A stretch of 55,246 nucleotides of DNA from Natrialba sp. SSL1 (GTDB lineage Archaea; Halobacteriota; Halobacteria; Halobacteriales; Natrialbaceae), in NCBI RefSeq assembly GCF_001861355.1, contig NZ_MASN01000016.1:1-55246 (forward strand), in the 5' to 3' direction. The translations under genes and the position numbers were made by a program. This document shows positions 43,846 through 52,932 of the stretch, piece by piece. The notes below the pieces were generated by a model that saw only the letters and a list, made by a program, of their open reading frames with translations, ran no database searches and was not told the origin of the DNA. Position 1 is the stretch's first letter, and each line of letters begins with the position of its first letter.

Positions 43846-44388
43846 CTATCGTGACTCGAACGAAACGCCCCACTCGAGTTCGTGGTCCACGAACGCCGCC
43901 TCGTCGAGCGGCGGCCCGCCCGCGAAGTGGAACTCGCCGGCGACGGTGTCGCCATCGAGAACGCCCGGCAGCCAGAGGCGGTCGTCCTCCCACATCTGGT
44001 CGTAGGGAACGTCGTCGACTGGCATCCATTCCGGCCGCGCCTCGTCCGAAGGGCGCGGTTCGCCGGCGAATTCGGTCGTCCGGAAGACGTGACAGACGGT
44101 GTGGATCTCCTCGTCGAGCAAGAAGGTGAGTTCGCCGGCGTACTCGAGTACGCCTGGCGCAATCTCGAGGCCGACTTCCTCGCGGGTTTCGCGGACGGCG
44201 CATTCGCGCGGCGTTTCTCCGTGTTCGAGTTTGCCGCCGGGGCCGTTGTACCAGCCCTCACCGAGGCCGCGGCGCTTTTCGATGAGGAGGACATCGGTGT
44301 CCGAGTCAGTCTCGTCGGTGCCGTCAGTTTCGTTGATGCTGTCGGTCTCGGACTCGCGAAGGACAAAACAGAGCGTTGCCTCGATCAT
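43846..44388 (-). CDS. NUDIX hydrolase (MutT/MTH1-like)
   Basis: A 180-residue protein. The NUDIX box is GGKLEHGETPRECAVRETRE followed by EVGL at about 52-75, a full match to G-x5-E-x7-R-E-x2-E-E-x-G-L. The preceding GEGWYNGPGG is like the substrate-binding entry of MTH1-type oxidised purine nucleotide hydrolases. An acidic Thr/Asp/Ser insertion (~12-32) sits in the N-terminal strand. The ATG at 44388 is preceded by a TATA-like TTTATT ~30 nt upstream. It probably sanitises nucleotides. Confidence 0.87.
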   Translation of the reverse strand: MIEATLCFVLRESETDSINETDGTDETDSDTDVLLIEKRRGLGEGWYNGPGGKLEHGETPRECAVRETREEVGLEIAPGVLEYAGELTFLLDEEIHTVCHVFRTTEFAGEPRPSDEARPEWMPVDDVPYDQMWEDDRLWLPGVLDGDTVAGEFHFAGGPPLDEAAFVDHELEWGVSFESR

Positions 44389-44462
44389 ATGCCTCTGGCT
44401 GTTCGTTTGTCGCGCGCGAAATAAAGACGGCTGTTCACTGATTGCCGATTGCGGCCGCGACC

Positions 44463-45794
44463 TCAGAACGCGTCCGCGATCGCCGCGTCCAGCGCGTCGA
44501 GAACCGTCTCGATCTCCTCGGCCGTCGTACACAGCGGCGGCGAGAGCAGGATCTGGGTCGCCGGGCGACCGGTGCCGACGAGTACGCCGCGGTCTTCGAG
44601 CCCCGAGACGACGTCCGAGACCGGGTTCTCTACGTCGTCACCGTCCACACGCGGGTCGTAGAACGGCTCGCCCGTTGCCGGATCTTCGAAGGCCACACCC
44701 CAGAGGTAGCCACGGCCTCTCGCGTCCGCGACCACGTCGTACTGGGACTCGAGTTCAGCCAGTCCGTCCTCGAACAGCGAGGCGTTCTCGCGGACGTTGT
44801 CGATCTGGCCGTTTTCGTAGACGTCGATCGCGGCGAGGCCGGCCGCACAGCCGACGGGGTGACCGCCGAACGTCTGCCCGAGGTCGAAGCCGTCCTCCTG
44901 AACACCCGAGACGAGCTCGGGGCGGGCGAGCACGCCAGCGAGCGGCGCGTAGGAGCTCGTCAGCCCCTTCGCGAACGTGATCATGTCCGGTTCGACGTCC
45001 TCAGTTTCGATGCCGAACCACTCACCACAGCGGCCGAAGCCGGTGATGACTTCGTCTGCGATCAGCAGGATGTCGTACTTGTCACAGAGTTCGCGGACGC
45101 GAGCGAAGTAGCCCGGCGGGGCTGGGTAGCCGCCGCTCGAGCCCGCAACTGGCTCTAGCATGATCGCAGCGATGGAGTCAGGATCCTCGTTGCGAATCAC
45201 GAACTCGAGATGGTCGGCCGCCAGTTCGGCGAGTTCTTCGGGACTGTCGGCGTTGAACGGCGACGGGTGTGACATCGCCGGGAGGAACTTCGCTGACCCG
45301 GTCGTCGCGGCGTGGCTCTCGACGAGCGCGCGCGTTTCGGGGTCGCCGGTGAGGCTGCCGGCACCGTAGGTCGAACCGTGGTAGGAGCGCCAGCGGGTCA
45401 GAATCTTCGAGCCACCGGTGTGATTGCGCGCGAGCTGGACGGCGAGTTCGTTCGCTTCGCTGCCGGTGACCGAGAACATGACGTTCGAGAGGTCGCCGGG
45501 CGCAATCTCGACCAGTCGATCGCCGAGTTCGGATCGTACTGGGGAGTGCTTCGAGGAAGAGACGTACTGGATCTGTGCTAGCTGCTCGGTCATCGCGTCG
45601 ATAATCTGCTGGTTGCCGTGCCCAGCGTTGACGCAGTACAGCTGCGAGGCGAAGTCGAGGTACTCCCCGCCGTCGTCGTCGACGACCGTCGCACCGTCAC
45701 CCGACTCGAGTGTGAGGGGGCTCCCGTCTGGATCGTACCAGTGTGGGATCGTGGTGGGAATTTCTTCCTGATTGCCAGTGGGTTCTTCTAGCAT
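44463..45794 (-). CDS. Class III (PLP-dependent) aminotransferase
   Basis: A 443-residue fold-type I PLP enzyme. It has GGEYLDFASQLYCVNAGHG, VMFSVTGSEANELAVQLAR (PLP phosphate contact), YHGSTYGAGSLTG, ILLIADEVITGFGRCGEWFG with the pyridine-binding Asp, and the lysine in MITFAKGLTSSYAPLAG (~273). It moves an amino group from an omega-amino acid or diamine to a keto acid; beta-alanine, taurine or 4-aminobutyrate are typical substrates but none can be assigned. The ATG at 45794 has a TATA-like CAATTAAC ~27 nt upstream. A TPP enzyme and an amino-acid permease lie nearby. Confidence 0.9.
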   Translation of the reverse strand: MLEEPTGNQEEIPTTIPHWYDPDGSPLTLESGDGATVVDDDGGEYLDFASQLYCVNAGHGNQQIIDAMTEQLAQIQYVSSSKHSPVRSELGDRLVEIAPGDLSNVMFSVTGSEANELAVQLARNHTGGSKILTRWRSYHGSTYGAGSLTGDPETRALVESHAATTGSAKFLPAMSHPSPFNADSPEELAELAADHLEFVIRNEDPDSIAAIMLEPVAGSSGGYPAPPGYFARVRELCDKYDILLIADEVITGFGRCGEWFGIETEDVEPDMITFAKGLTSSYAPLAGVLARPELVSGVQEDGFDLGQTFGGHPVGCAAGLAAIDVYENGQIDNVRENASLFEDGLAELESQYDVVADARGRGYLWGVAFEDPATGEPFYDPRVDGDDVENPVSDVVSGLEDRGVLVGTGRPATQILLSPPLCTTAEEIETVLDALDAAIADAF

Positions 45795-46202
45795 ACACTG
45801 TCCATCGGCGCACGGGTAGTTAATTGTTGTCCTGCAACAAGCATTGTGTTGGCCCGAGGGACAAATTTGGTGGAAAGTAGTTGAACAGCACACAACTGGT
45901 TTGGACAGTACTCGAGTGTCGGCTGGTGATGGATGCTGTCCATTCGGGTGTGATATGGACCAGAGACGAGTGAGCTGTCGACTGGGGCCGGCTGACCGAG
46001 TCGAGGGGGTTACTGATGCTTGGGGATAGAACAGTAGACCCGCCTGTAGGTAGGTTCAACCGGGCGCGGATTCGTCTGTACCATAGGTTCAGGCAGGCAG
46101 GTCGCCTGTGGACGAGTTCAGCTAAAATTCCAACGTTGACGTGCGGCTGAGCGAGGGTGGTACTCGAGTAGACAGACGAACCCTCACGGTCGGCGACTGC
46201 GC
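45795..46202. other. 408-nt intergenic region, nothing identified
   Basis: Between the aminotransferase start and the CBS gene's 3' end. The aminotransferase promoter lies at 45815-45828. The rest has a 130-codon minus-strand frame with no domain, motif or signal and ordinary GC-composition openness; I do not support it as a gene. Confidence 0.35.
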
Positions 46203-46634
46203 CTAGCGACACGTGGCTGTTCCGATAGACGGACCGCTGTGTGGCGTTCGACCGTGGGACAGGTAGGATGCGAGGTCAGTCGTCGTGACGATACCAATGA
46301 CGCCCTCGTCCTCGTCGACGACCGGGAGGTGATGACAGCCATGTTCGAGCATGGTGGCTGCTGCGTCGCGGACGCTGTCCTGTGCGGAGACGGTGACGAC
46401 GTCCTCGGTCATGTACCGCTCGACGGTCGTTTCGGCCTTCGGTTGGCTCTGAGCGACGATATCGACGAAGTCAGTCGTCGTCAGGATGCCCGCGAGATGG
46501 TTCTCCGAGTCGACGACGATGACGGACCCGATATCGTTCTCGCGCATGACCTGTCCGGCAGGTTCGACCAGCGTGTCCCGTCGTACCGTGTGGAGTGACG
46601 TGGACATAATGCGGCCGACGAAGATGTCTTCCAT
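46203..46634 (-). CDS. Tandem CBS-domain protein
   Basis: A 143-residue protein made of two CBS domains (about 5-62 and 70-128), each with the IGSVIVVD / HHLPVVDED strand and the (G)IVTTTDL pattern. CBS pairs bind adenine nucleotides and act as energy or metabolite sensors. There is no attached effector domain. A TATA-like AAGTATTA lies ~28 nt before the ATG at 46634. The TPP-enzyme gene is divergent from it 165 nt away, so they may share regulation, but the target is unknown. Confidence 0.88.
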   Translation of the reverse strand: MEDIFVGRIMSTSLHTVRRDTLVEPAGQVMRENDIGSVIVVDSENHLAGILTTTDFVDIVAQSQPKAETTVERYMTEDVVTVSAQDSVRDAAATMLEHGCHHLPVVDEDEGVIGIVTTTDLASYLSHGRTPHSGPSIGTATCR

Positions 46635-46799
46635 AGTACTGCCTTGTCCTATAGGAACATAATACTTTGCTATGAGTTACCTACTAGCACGCACACTGAG
46701 TATGTGTATCAATTATCAGCCATCTTCAGCCTACAATTCACGTGCTGGCCTATGATCCAGTGGTGAACCTTTACGCTTCCGTGAGTCACACCCATCGGT

Positions 46800-48443
46800 A
46801 TGCGAATTAACGAGGCCGTCATCGATCGACTGGTTGCGAACGGGGTCGACACCCTGTTCGGCATTCCCGGTAAACAGACCCTGCCGCTGAACGAAGCGAT
46901 CAGCGAGCGCACGGACATCGACTTCGTCATGGCTCGCCACGAGACCGCCGTCTCCCACCAGGCGTGGGGATACGCCGAAACGAGCGGCGGCCTGGCCGCG
47001 ACCGTCGTCATCCCCGGCCCCGGCGACATGAACGCTATGAACGGGCTGAAGAACGCGCTCAACGACTGCACGCCGCTCGTCCACATGGCGGTCGAAACCG
47101 AACCCGAGATCCGCGGCGGCGACGGCATCCACGAAACGCCACCGGACACCTACGACAACGTCGTCAAGGAGAACGTCACCGTCGAAACCCCCGAGAGCAC
47201 GATCGCCGAACTCCAGCGCGCGATCGACATCGCGCTCACCGCGCCGATGGGACCCGTCCGCGTCGGGATCCCAAAGAACTTCCTCCCGATGGACGTTCCG
47301 CTCGCCGAACCCGGCGAAACCGAAACCCGCACCGTCGGCACCCCTGCCGACGAGCGGATCGCCGAAGCAGCTGACCTCCTGGCCGAGTCCGAACACCCGA
47401 TCATCATTGCCGGCGGCGGCGTCCGCGCCTCCGACGCGAGCGAGGAACTCGCGTCCCTCGCTGAAACACTCGATGCTCCAGTCTTCCCGACCTACAAGGG
47501 CAAGGCAGTCCTGCCGGACGACCACGACCTCTTCGCGGGCGTGCTCTGTGGTGGCACCGGCAGCGCGGTCAAAAACCAGATCGCCGCCGCAGATGCAGCC
47601 CTCGGCGTCGGCACCGACCTCGACGCCGTTACGATGAAACACTGGGAGATCGACGTTCCAGACGACCTCGTCCACGTCACCCTCGACGCCGACGACATCG
47701 GCGTCGGCTACGACCCCGCGGTCGGCATCGTCGCAGACGCCGGCCGAACGATGGGGGCACTCGAGTCCGCCCTCGAAACTCGCTCGCTCGCTTCATCGAA
47801 TGGACACGAGCGCGCGCGAGAAACGCGCCAGGCCGTCGAAGACCGACTCGCGGAACTGGTCGCGGTCGACGAATCGCCGCTGCCGTCCCCGAGTGCGCTG
47901 TCGGCGATTCGCGATGCGGTACCTCGAGAGGCAGTCGTCGCGGCCGACGCGGGCGGGTTCCGCCTCTGGTCGCTCGTGATGTTCGAGGCGTACGAGCCCC
48001 GTGACTACGTCAATCCGGGCTCGTGGGCGACGATGGGGTCGGGCGTGCCCTCTGCGATCGGCGCGAAGGCGGCGAATCCGGACCAGGACGTCGTTGCACT
48101 CACGGGCGACGGCGGACTGATGATGTGCGTTCACGAACTGCACACGCTGGCCGACGAGGACATCGATGTGACCGTGATCGTCCTCAATAACAGTGATTAC
48201 GCAATCATCAGCGAAGAGGCCGAACGCAGCTACCGGATGGAGGCGAGTGAGTACGGCTGGCAGGGAACGCCACTGGACTTCGACGCCATCGCGTCGGGGA
48301 TGGGACTCGAGACGATGCGTGCGGACACGCCGGACGAGATTCGCGAGACGGTTGCAGCGGCGATCGAGAGTGAGGGGCCGACGCTGGTCGAAATTCCGAC
48401 GGATCCACACGAGCCGCAGGCGAGCGTCTGGATGGCGAAGTAA
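46800..48443 (+). CDS. Thiamine-pyrophosphate-dependent enzyme (acetolactate synthase-like)
   Basis: A 547-residue protein with the three-domain ThDP architecture. The N-terminal pyrimidine-binding part has DFVMARHETAVSHQAWGYAE with the activating Glu48; the middle domain is DHDLFAGVLCGG...; the C-terminal domain carries the ThDP motif GDGGLMMCVHELHTL...VLNN (~434-462). It resembles the acetolactate-synthase superfamily but is not a clear IlvB. Neighbours (aminotransferase, MFS and APC transporters) suggest amino-acid or keto-acid breakdown. Sulfoacetaldehyde, benzoylformate or other keto-acid chemistry is possible; I cannot decide. Confidence 0.85.
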   Translation: MRINEAVIDRLVANGVDTLFGIPGKQTLPLNEAISERTDIDFVMARHETAVSHQAWGYAETSGGLAATVVIPGPGDMNAMNGLKNALNDCTPLVHMAVETEPEIRGGDGIHETPPDTYDNVVKENVTVETPESTIAELQRAIDIALTAPMGPVRVGIPKNFLPMDVPLAEPGETETRTVGTPADERIAEAADLLAESEHPIIIAGGGVRASDASEELASLAETLDAPVFPTYKGKAVLPDDHDLFAGVLCGGTGSAVKNQIAAADAALGVGTDLDAVTMKHWEIDVPDDLVHVTLDADDIGVGYDPAVGIVADAGRTMGALESALETRSLASSNGHERARETRQAVEDRLAELVAVDESPLPSPSALSAIRDAVPREAVVAADAGGFRLWSLVMFEAYEPRDYVNPGSWATMGSGVPSAIGAKAANPDQDVVALTGDGGLMMCVHELHTLADEDIDVTVIVLNNSDYAIISEEAERSYRMEASEYGWQGTPLDFDAIASGMGLETMRADTPDEIRETVAAAIESEGPTLVEIPTDPHEPQASVWMAK

Positions 48444-48528
48444 GGCGGTAGCGGTCCCCCTCCCCGGTCGGCCAGTTTCTCTGGCTTGCTAACCGTTATA
48501 CTACGGGCAGACAGTGGTGTGTCTAGAG

Positions 48529-49872
48529 ATGAGTACTGCGCAGACGGATCGGATGAGCGACAACGACCGCTCGATCACGGGCTTCGTGATGATCTCGCAC
48601 GCGGTCGTTCACACGTACGAGCTCTCGATCCCGATTCTGATGGTAATCTGGCTCACGGAGTTCAGCGTGAGCACGGCGATTCTCGGCACTGCGGTCGCGG
48701 TCGGCTACGGCCTGTTCGGGATCGGTGCGCTACCGGCCGGCATTCTGGTCGATCGGTTCGGCTCGCGCGAACTCGTGTTGGTCTGTCTGGCCGGGATGGG
48801 CGGTTCGTTCCTCCTGTTGAGCGCCGCACAGGGTATCGTATCGATCACGCTGGCGCTCTGTGTCTGGGGAATTGCAGCGAGTATCTACCACCCGGCGGGC
48901 CTGTCGCTGATCTCGACCGGCGTCGAACAGCGCGGCACCGGCTTCGCCTATCATGGAATGGCCGGCAACTTCGGCATCGCCTTCGGCCCCTTGTTGACGG
49001 CGATTCTGCTGTTGTTCTTCGACTGGCGTCTCGTCACTGCAATTCTCGTCGTCCCGGCGGGCCTCGCGATTCTCTACGCGGTGACGGCGAGTTTCGACGA
49101 GAAGGCTGCGGTCGAGACGCAGCCCGACGGTGGTCGAGAGTCCGGTGTAGACGACGATACTGACAGCGATGTCGATACTGACACCGGCGGGACGACCGAC
49201 GAGCAGGCCGACGGGCAGATGTCGCTCTCGCGATTCCTCTCGGACAGTCGCGCGCTGTTTACCCTCGGTTTCACCGTCGCGATGGTCGTCGTCATGATGA
49301 ACGGACTGTTCTACCGCGGGACGCTGACCTTCCTGCCGGACGTGCTGAGCGACTTTATGCCCGACGTTGCCGAACAGCTCCAGCTGTTCGACCCCGATAG
49401 CCCGATGGCCGAGGAGTTCGACCCGGCCTCCTACCTCTACGCCGGGCTCCTGATGGTCGGCATGGCCGGCCAGTACGTCGGCGGGAAACTCACCGACCGG
49501 ATCCGGACAGAGACCGGACTCGCCATCATCTTCGGCTCGCTCGCCGTCGTCGCCGTGCTGTTCGTCCCCGTCGCAGAGGCCGGCCTCGTTCCGCTGCTCA
49601 TCATCGGGTCGGTGCTTGGCTTCCTGCTGTTCTCCCTGCAGCCGATGTACCAGGCCACTATTGCGGAGTACAGCCCGCCAGGAGAGCGCGGCCTCTCCTA
49701 CGGCTACACGTATCTCGGCGTCTTCGGCGTCGGTGCTGCCGGCGCGGCGATTGCCGGCTTTCTCCTCTCGATCGGCACTGTCTGGCAAACGTTCGCGGCG
49801 CTCGCTGTCTTCCCCCTGCTGGGTGCAACCCTCGCGATCGTGCTTCGCCGCACTGGTGATCGGCGCGGCTGA
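48529..49872 (+). CDS. MFS transporter
   Basis: A 447-residue membrane protein with 12 TM helices in two sets of six. The MFS loop between helices 2 and 3 reads GILVDRFGSRELVLV, the family signature. The large cytosolic loop between helices 6 and 7 (~205-240) is an acidic Asp/Gly/Thr-rich insert. The ATG at 48529 is preceded by a TATA-like GTTATAC ~30 nt upstream. Substrate unknown; its place after the TPP enzyme hints at export or uptake of a small organic acid. Confidence 0.9.
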   Translation: MSTAQTDRMSDNDRSITGFVMISHAVVHTYELSIPILMVIWLTEFSVSTAILGTAVAVGYGLFGIGALPAGILVDRFGSRELVLVCLAGMGGSFLLLSAAQGIVSITLALCVWGIAASIYHPAGLSLISTGVEQRGTGFAYHGMAGNFGIAFGPLLTAILLLFFDWRLVTAILVVPAGLAILYAVTASFDEKAAVETQPDGGRESGVDDDTDSDVDTDTGGTTDEQADGQMSLSRFLSDSRALFTLGFTVAMVVVMMNGLFYRGTLTFLPDVLSDFMPDVAEQLQLFDPDSPMAEEFDPASYLYAGLLMVGMAGQYVGGKLTDRIRTETGLAIIFGSLAVVAVLFVPVAEAGLVPLLIIGSVLGFLLFSLQPMYQATIAEYSPPGERGLSYGYTYLGVFGVGAAGAAIAGFLLSIGTVWQTFAALAVFPLLGATLAIVLRRTGDRRG

Positions 49873-50099
49873 ATCCGGCCGCCACGACCGATACTGATCT
49901 TGACGCAACCGAGATTGATTTCGACGACACCGTCTCGTTCAGGGGTGCCTGGTTCCCAAGACCGATCCAATGGGAACGAGCAACAGCCACACTGGGTGCG
50001 CCGAACGAGAGGGTCTCACTCGAGTGATACACCCGCAGACGGTCTGTTCTGCTTCGTTACCGTGGTCATTTCTGGTCGAGCAAACACCAAGGATCGGTC

Positions 50100-51596
50100 T
50101 CAGTCGTCGGTGTTCGCTCCGCTCTCGGCACTCCCATCACCGTCACCACCGCCGATCGACTCGTGTTTGTGCAAGAGCGACATCCGTGCACGAAGATCGA
50201 CATCTCGCCGTGCCGACGAGCGAATGCGATAGACGTAGCCGGCTGACGTGAGGACGATCCAGACGAAGACGAACGCGAGCGCAGAGGGCGCGCTGGCGGC
50301 AACGAGCAGCATGAACACAAACGAGACGACGACGTTCCCCACTGCGACGACCTTGAGAACCGGCATCGGCAGCGTGTAAATCGAGTACTCGTACCGTTTC
50401 GGGAACTCCTGGGGGAGCTTCCACAGCGCGACGCCACCAACCATGAACGAGATGAAGATGCCCGTCACGGTGACGACGACGAGCCAGTCGAGTACGTCGA
50501 CGGCGATGATCGAATCGAACCAGCCCATGAACGGGGCCGCAAGGAGCGGCGGAATGCCGAGCAGCACGACTGCCCGGTAGGGCGTTTCGAATCGCTCGTG
50601 AACCGCCGCAAAGAACGATGGGACGACATCGTCGCGTGCCGCCCGCATCACCGTTCGAGAGTAGGACGTAAACAGCGTGTTCACCGTCGTTGCGGCCGCA
50701 AACAGCGCTGCGATCCCGATGACTAGGACTGCCCAGCCGGGAAGGAACGCAGTTCCAACGGCGGCGATCCCGCCGTCGACCGCTTCGCCAGTCGCTGGAT
50801 CGATCGCGCTCTCCCAGGATGCGGCCCCGACCAGCGCCACGACGACACCCACCGAGAGCAACGCAACGAGCGACATGCCGACGGCCAGCACGCGCGGAAT
50901 GTTCTTGACCGGCTCGCGCAACTCCTCGCCGATTTCGATAATCATCGCGAACCCCTGGAACGGGATGTAGAGCAACACGATCACGAGGAAGAAGGGTGCG
51001 TAGCTATCCGCCAGTGGCTCGCCCGACCCGGTCGGGAACACGGGCGTCAGGTTTCCAGGATCGAACGCCATCGCCCCACCGGCGATGAAGACGAGCATCC
51101 CCGTGATAAGCACCGCGACGAGACCGATCTGGACTCGCGCAGCGAACTGGATCCCGACGTAGTTGAGCACCAGAAACGCTGCGAGCAGGAGCCAGACCGC
51201 AGGCAGTGTCGGCACGTCGCCAACCGGCAACGCTCCGGTGATGACCGGGAGATACTGTGCAAATCCGAGTGCGGCGAACAGCAGATACGCCCACACGGCA
51301 AGCACCGGCACAACGATGCTCAAAAACCCCCAGTAGGGCCCGACCAGCCGCGAACCGTAGACGTAGATCCCGCCCGCGACTGGAATTGCCCCTCCCAACT
51401 GCAGCAGTAACAACACTCCCAGCACCATCGGCACGACCGACAACACGATCGCAATCGCGATACTCGGCCCGGCTACCGCTGCCATCTGCGTCGGCACGAT
51501 AAAAATGCTCATCCCCAGCGCCGTCCCGATTAGCAACGCGATCGCCGCCAACGGCCCGATCTGTTCGCTAATCAGCTTGAACTCTCCTTCTGACAT
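50100..51596 (-). CDS. APC-superfamily amino acid permease
   Basis: A 498-residue membrane protein with 12 TM helices. The start MSEGEFKLISEQIGPLAAIALLIGTALGMSIF contains the GxxxGxxIF-type substrate loop of helix 1, and helix 3 has GGIYVYGSRLVGPYWGF. The helix 6 region is YIPFQGFAMIIEIGEELREPVKNIPR, typical of APC family transporters. The C-terminal tail is Asp/Gly-rich. The ATG at 51596 fits the helix 1 start. Amino acid substrate unknown. Confidence 0.9.
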   Translation of the reverse strand: MSEGEFKLISEQIGPLAAIALLIGTALGMSIFIVPTQMAAVAGPSIAIAIVLSVVPMVLGVLLLLQLGGAIPVAGGIYVYGSRLVGPYWGFLSIVVPVLAVWAYLLFAALGFAQYLPVITGALPVGDVPTLPAVWLLLAAFLVLNYVGIQFAARVQIGLVAVLITGMLVFIAGGAMAFDPGNLTPVFPTGSGEPLADSYAPFFLVIVLLYIPFQGFAMIIEIGEELREPVKNIPRVLAVGMSLVALLSVGVVVALVGAASWESAIDPATGEAVDGGIAAVGTAFLPGWAVLVIGIAALFAAATTVNTLFTSYSRTVMRAARDDVVPSFFAAVHERFETPYRAVVLLGIPPLLAAPFMGWFDSIIAVDVLDWLVVVTVTGIFISFMVGGVALWKLPQEFPKRYEYSIYTLPMPVLKVVAVGNVVVSFVFMLLVAASAPSALAFVFVWIVLTSAGYVYRIRSSARRDVDLRARMSLLHKHESIGGGDGDGSAESGANTDD

Positions 51597-51663
51597 ATGC
51601 CAACACCCCACAATCAATTTACCATCTAATATAACTACTGTCTGATGCGACCACGGCAGTCGC

Positions 51664-52839
51664 CTACGGCGACGACTGCGGCACGAACGGACCGAAGTCC
51701 GCAGTGCGTGCCGCAATAGTCGCAATCCGCAGCGCGTAGCTCAACAGGACCATGAACGGCAGGAAGACGAGCACCACACCACCCGCAGCAACCGCGAGCA
51801 AGACTGCCGGCGTCGAGATCAGTGTCACCAGCGTCGGATACGAGACGAGCAACAGCCCCCCGCCAACCAGCGTCGGAAACCCGACGTACAGCAACAGCCG
51901 CGACAGAATCGCCAGTTCGTGTTGGACGTACAGCGTCTTGAACGTCTGGCGCGCAATCGCGAGTAACTCGAGTAGCTCGATCAGTTCCTCGAGCGGCTTC
52001 GTTTCTGCGAAGGCGTCGTTCCACTCCTCGTGAAACAGCCGCGTCGCGTGATAGTAGTTTCCCTGATGGTGGCCGAGCACGGCGGAGAGCGCCTCGAAGG
52101 TACCAAACTCCGCATCAGCCAGTGCATCAGAGACTGTTTCGCCATCGGACTCGAGTGTCTCGACGAAGTGAGCGATTTCCTCGCGCTGGTGAGCCGTCGC
52201 GTCGTCGGAGAGCGAGTTGGGAAGACGATGGCCGCGCTCGATCGTGGCGTCGACGACGAGTCGGAGGAACGCTGCTGGAGAGGATGGGCTAACAGAGACG
52301 CCGGTTACAGCCTCCACGCGGTGCTGGAAGTCGGTCATCTTCTCGAAGCGTTCGGTGAGTTCGTTCGGCCAGCCCAGTTCCTGTGAGAGGACGAGCTGGT
52401 TGATCGCCAGAACGATCGTGATGAACGGAAGCGTGCCGCCGACGAGAGCACTGTAGAGCGAGACGACTGTGTCCGCGTTCGTCACATCGATGAGCCCCGC
52501 GACTTGCAGCACGATCACGGCGGCGTAGAGCCCGGCCGCGAGGAGCCCGGCGATCAGGAGTCGATTCCCATCGAGCAAGAGCCAGCGCTTGAGTGGCGAC
52601 TCCGCAACCGTTTCGTAGGTGAGTTCGGTCTCCGCGTCGACATCGAAGGCTGTTCGGGTGTGTGTCGGCGCTCGGTCTCCCTCGCTGTCGGATCCTGTAC
52701 CGCGATTGTCGTTGGCTTCGCTTTCGCCCTCTGGTTCCTGATCGCGGTCATCCTCACGATCATGGTTACGGTCACGATCACCGTTACCGTCACGACCACG
52801 ACCACGACCACAATCGGAATCCGCCCGTCGATCATCCAT
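51664..52839 (-). CDS. Membrane protein with charged repeat N-terminus
   Basis: A 391-residue protein from the ATG at 52839. The first ~60 residues are a low-complexity stretch of Arg/Asp/Gly/Asn/Glu (RGRGRDGNGDRDRNHD), encoded by a short repeat. Then come two TM helices (~92-112, ~125-150), an ~170-residue soluble middle with HRVEAVTGVSVSPSSP and a His-rich patch (LGHHQGNYYHATRLFHEE), and two C-terminal TM helices (~310-335, ~345-375). It is a conserved-looking haloarchaeal architecture that I cannot name. It is 67 nt downstream of the permease start region on the same strand. Confidence 0.7.
   Translation of the reverse strand: MDDRRADSDCGRGRGRDGNGDRDRNHDREDDRDQEPEGESEANDNRGTGSDSEGDRAPTHTRTAFDVDAETELTYETVAESPLKRWLLLDGNRLLIAGLLAAGLYAAVIVLQVAGLIDVTNADTVVSLYSALVGGTLPFITIVLAINQLVLSQELGWPNELTERFEKMTDFQHRVEAVTGVSVSPSSPAAFLRLVVDATIERGHRLPNSLSDDATAHQREEIAHFVETLESDGETVSDALADAEFGTFEALSAVLGHHQGNYYHATRLFHEEWNDAFAETKPLEELIELLELLAIARQTFKTLYVQHELAILSRLLLYVGFPTLVGGGLLLVSYPTLVTLISTPAVLLAVAAGGVVLVFLPFMVLLSYALRIATIAARTADFGPFVPQSSP
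52791..52811. repeat. Hexanucleotide microsatellite inside the membrane-protein gene
   Basis: Three and a half copies of CACGAC in a row on the + strand. On the minus (coding) strand these give alternating Gly and Arg codons written GGT/CGT. The T-ending codons differ from the GC-rich third positions of the rest of the gene, suggesting recent slippage expansion. Confidence 0.45.
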
Positions 52840-52932
52840 ACACCCAGACACCACATCCCGCGTGGAAAATCCACGTGACGAGTCGTCGAGGTGATCGAAA
52901 CAAGAGTCTGATCGAAATGACGACCAGGCCGG

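Noticed and set aside
45820-46212. A 130-codon minus frame between the aminotransferase and CBS genes
   Set aside because: Low acidic content and no domain; it overlaps the aminotransferase promoter.
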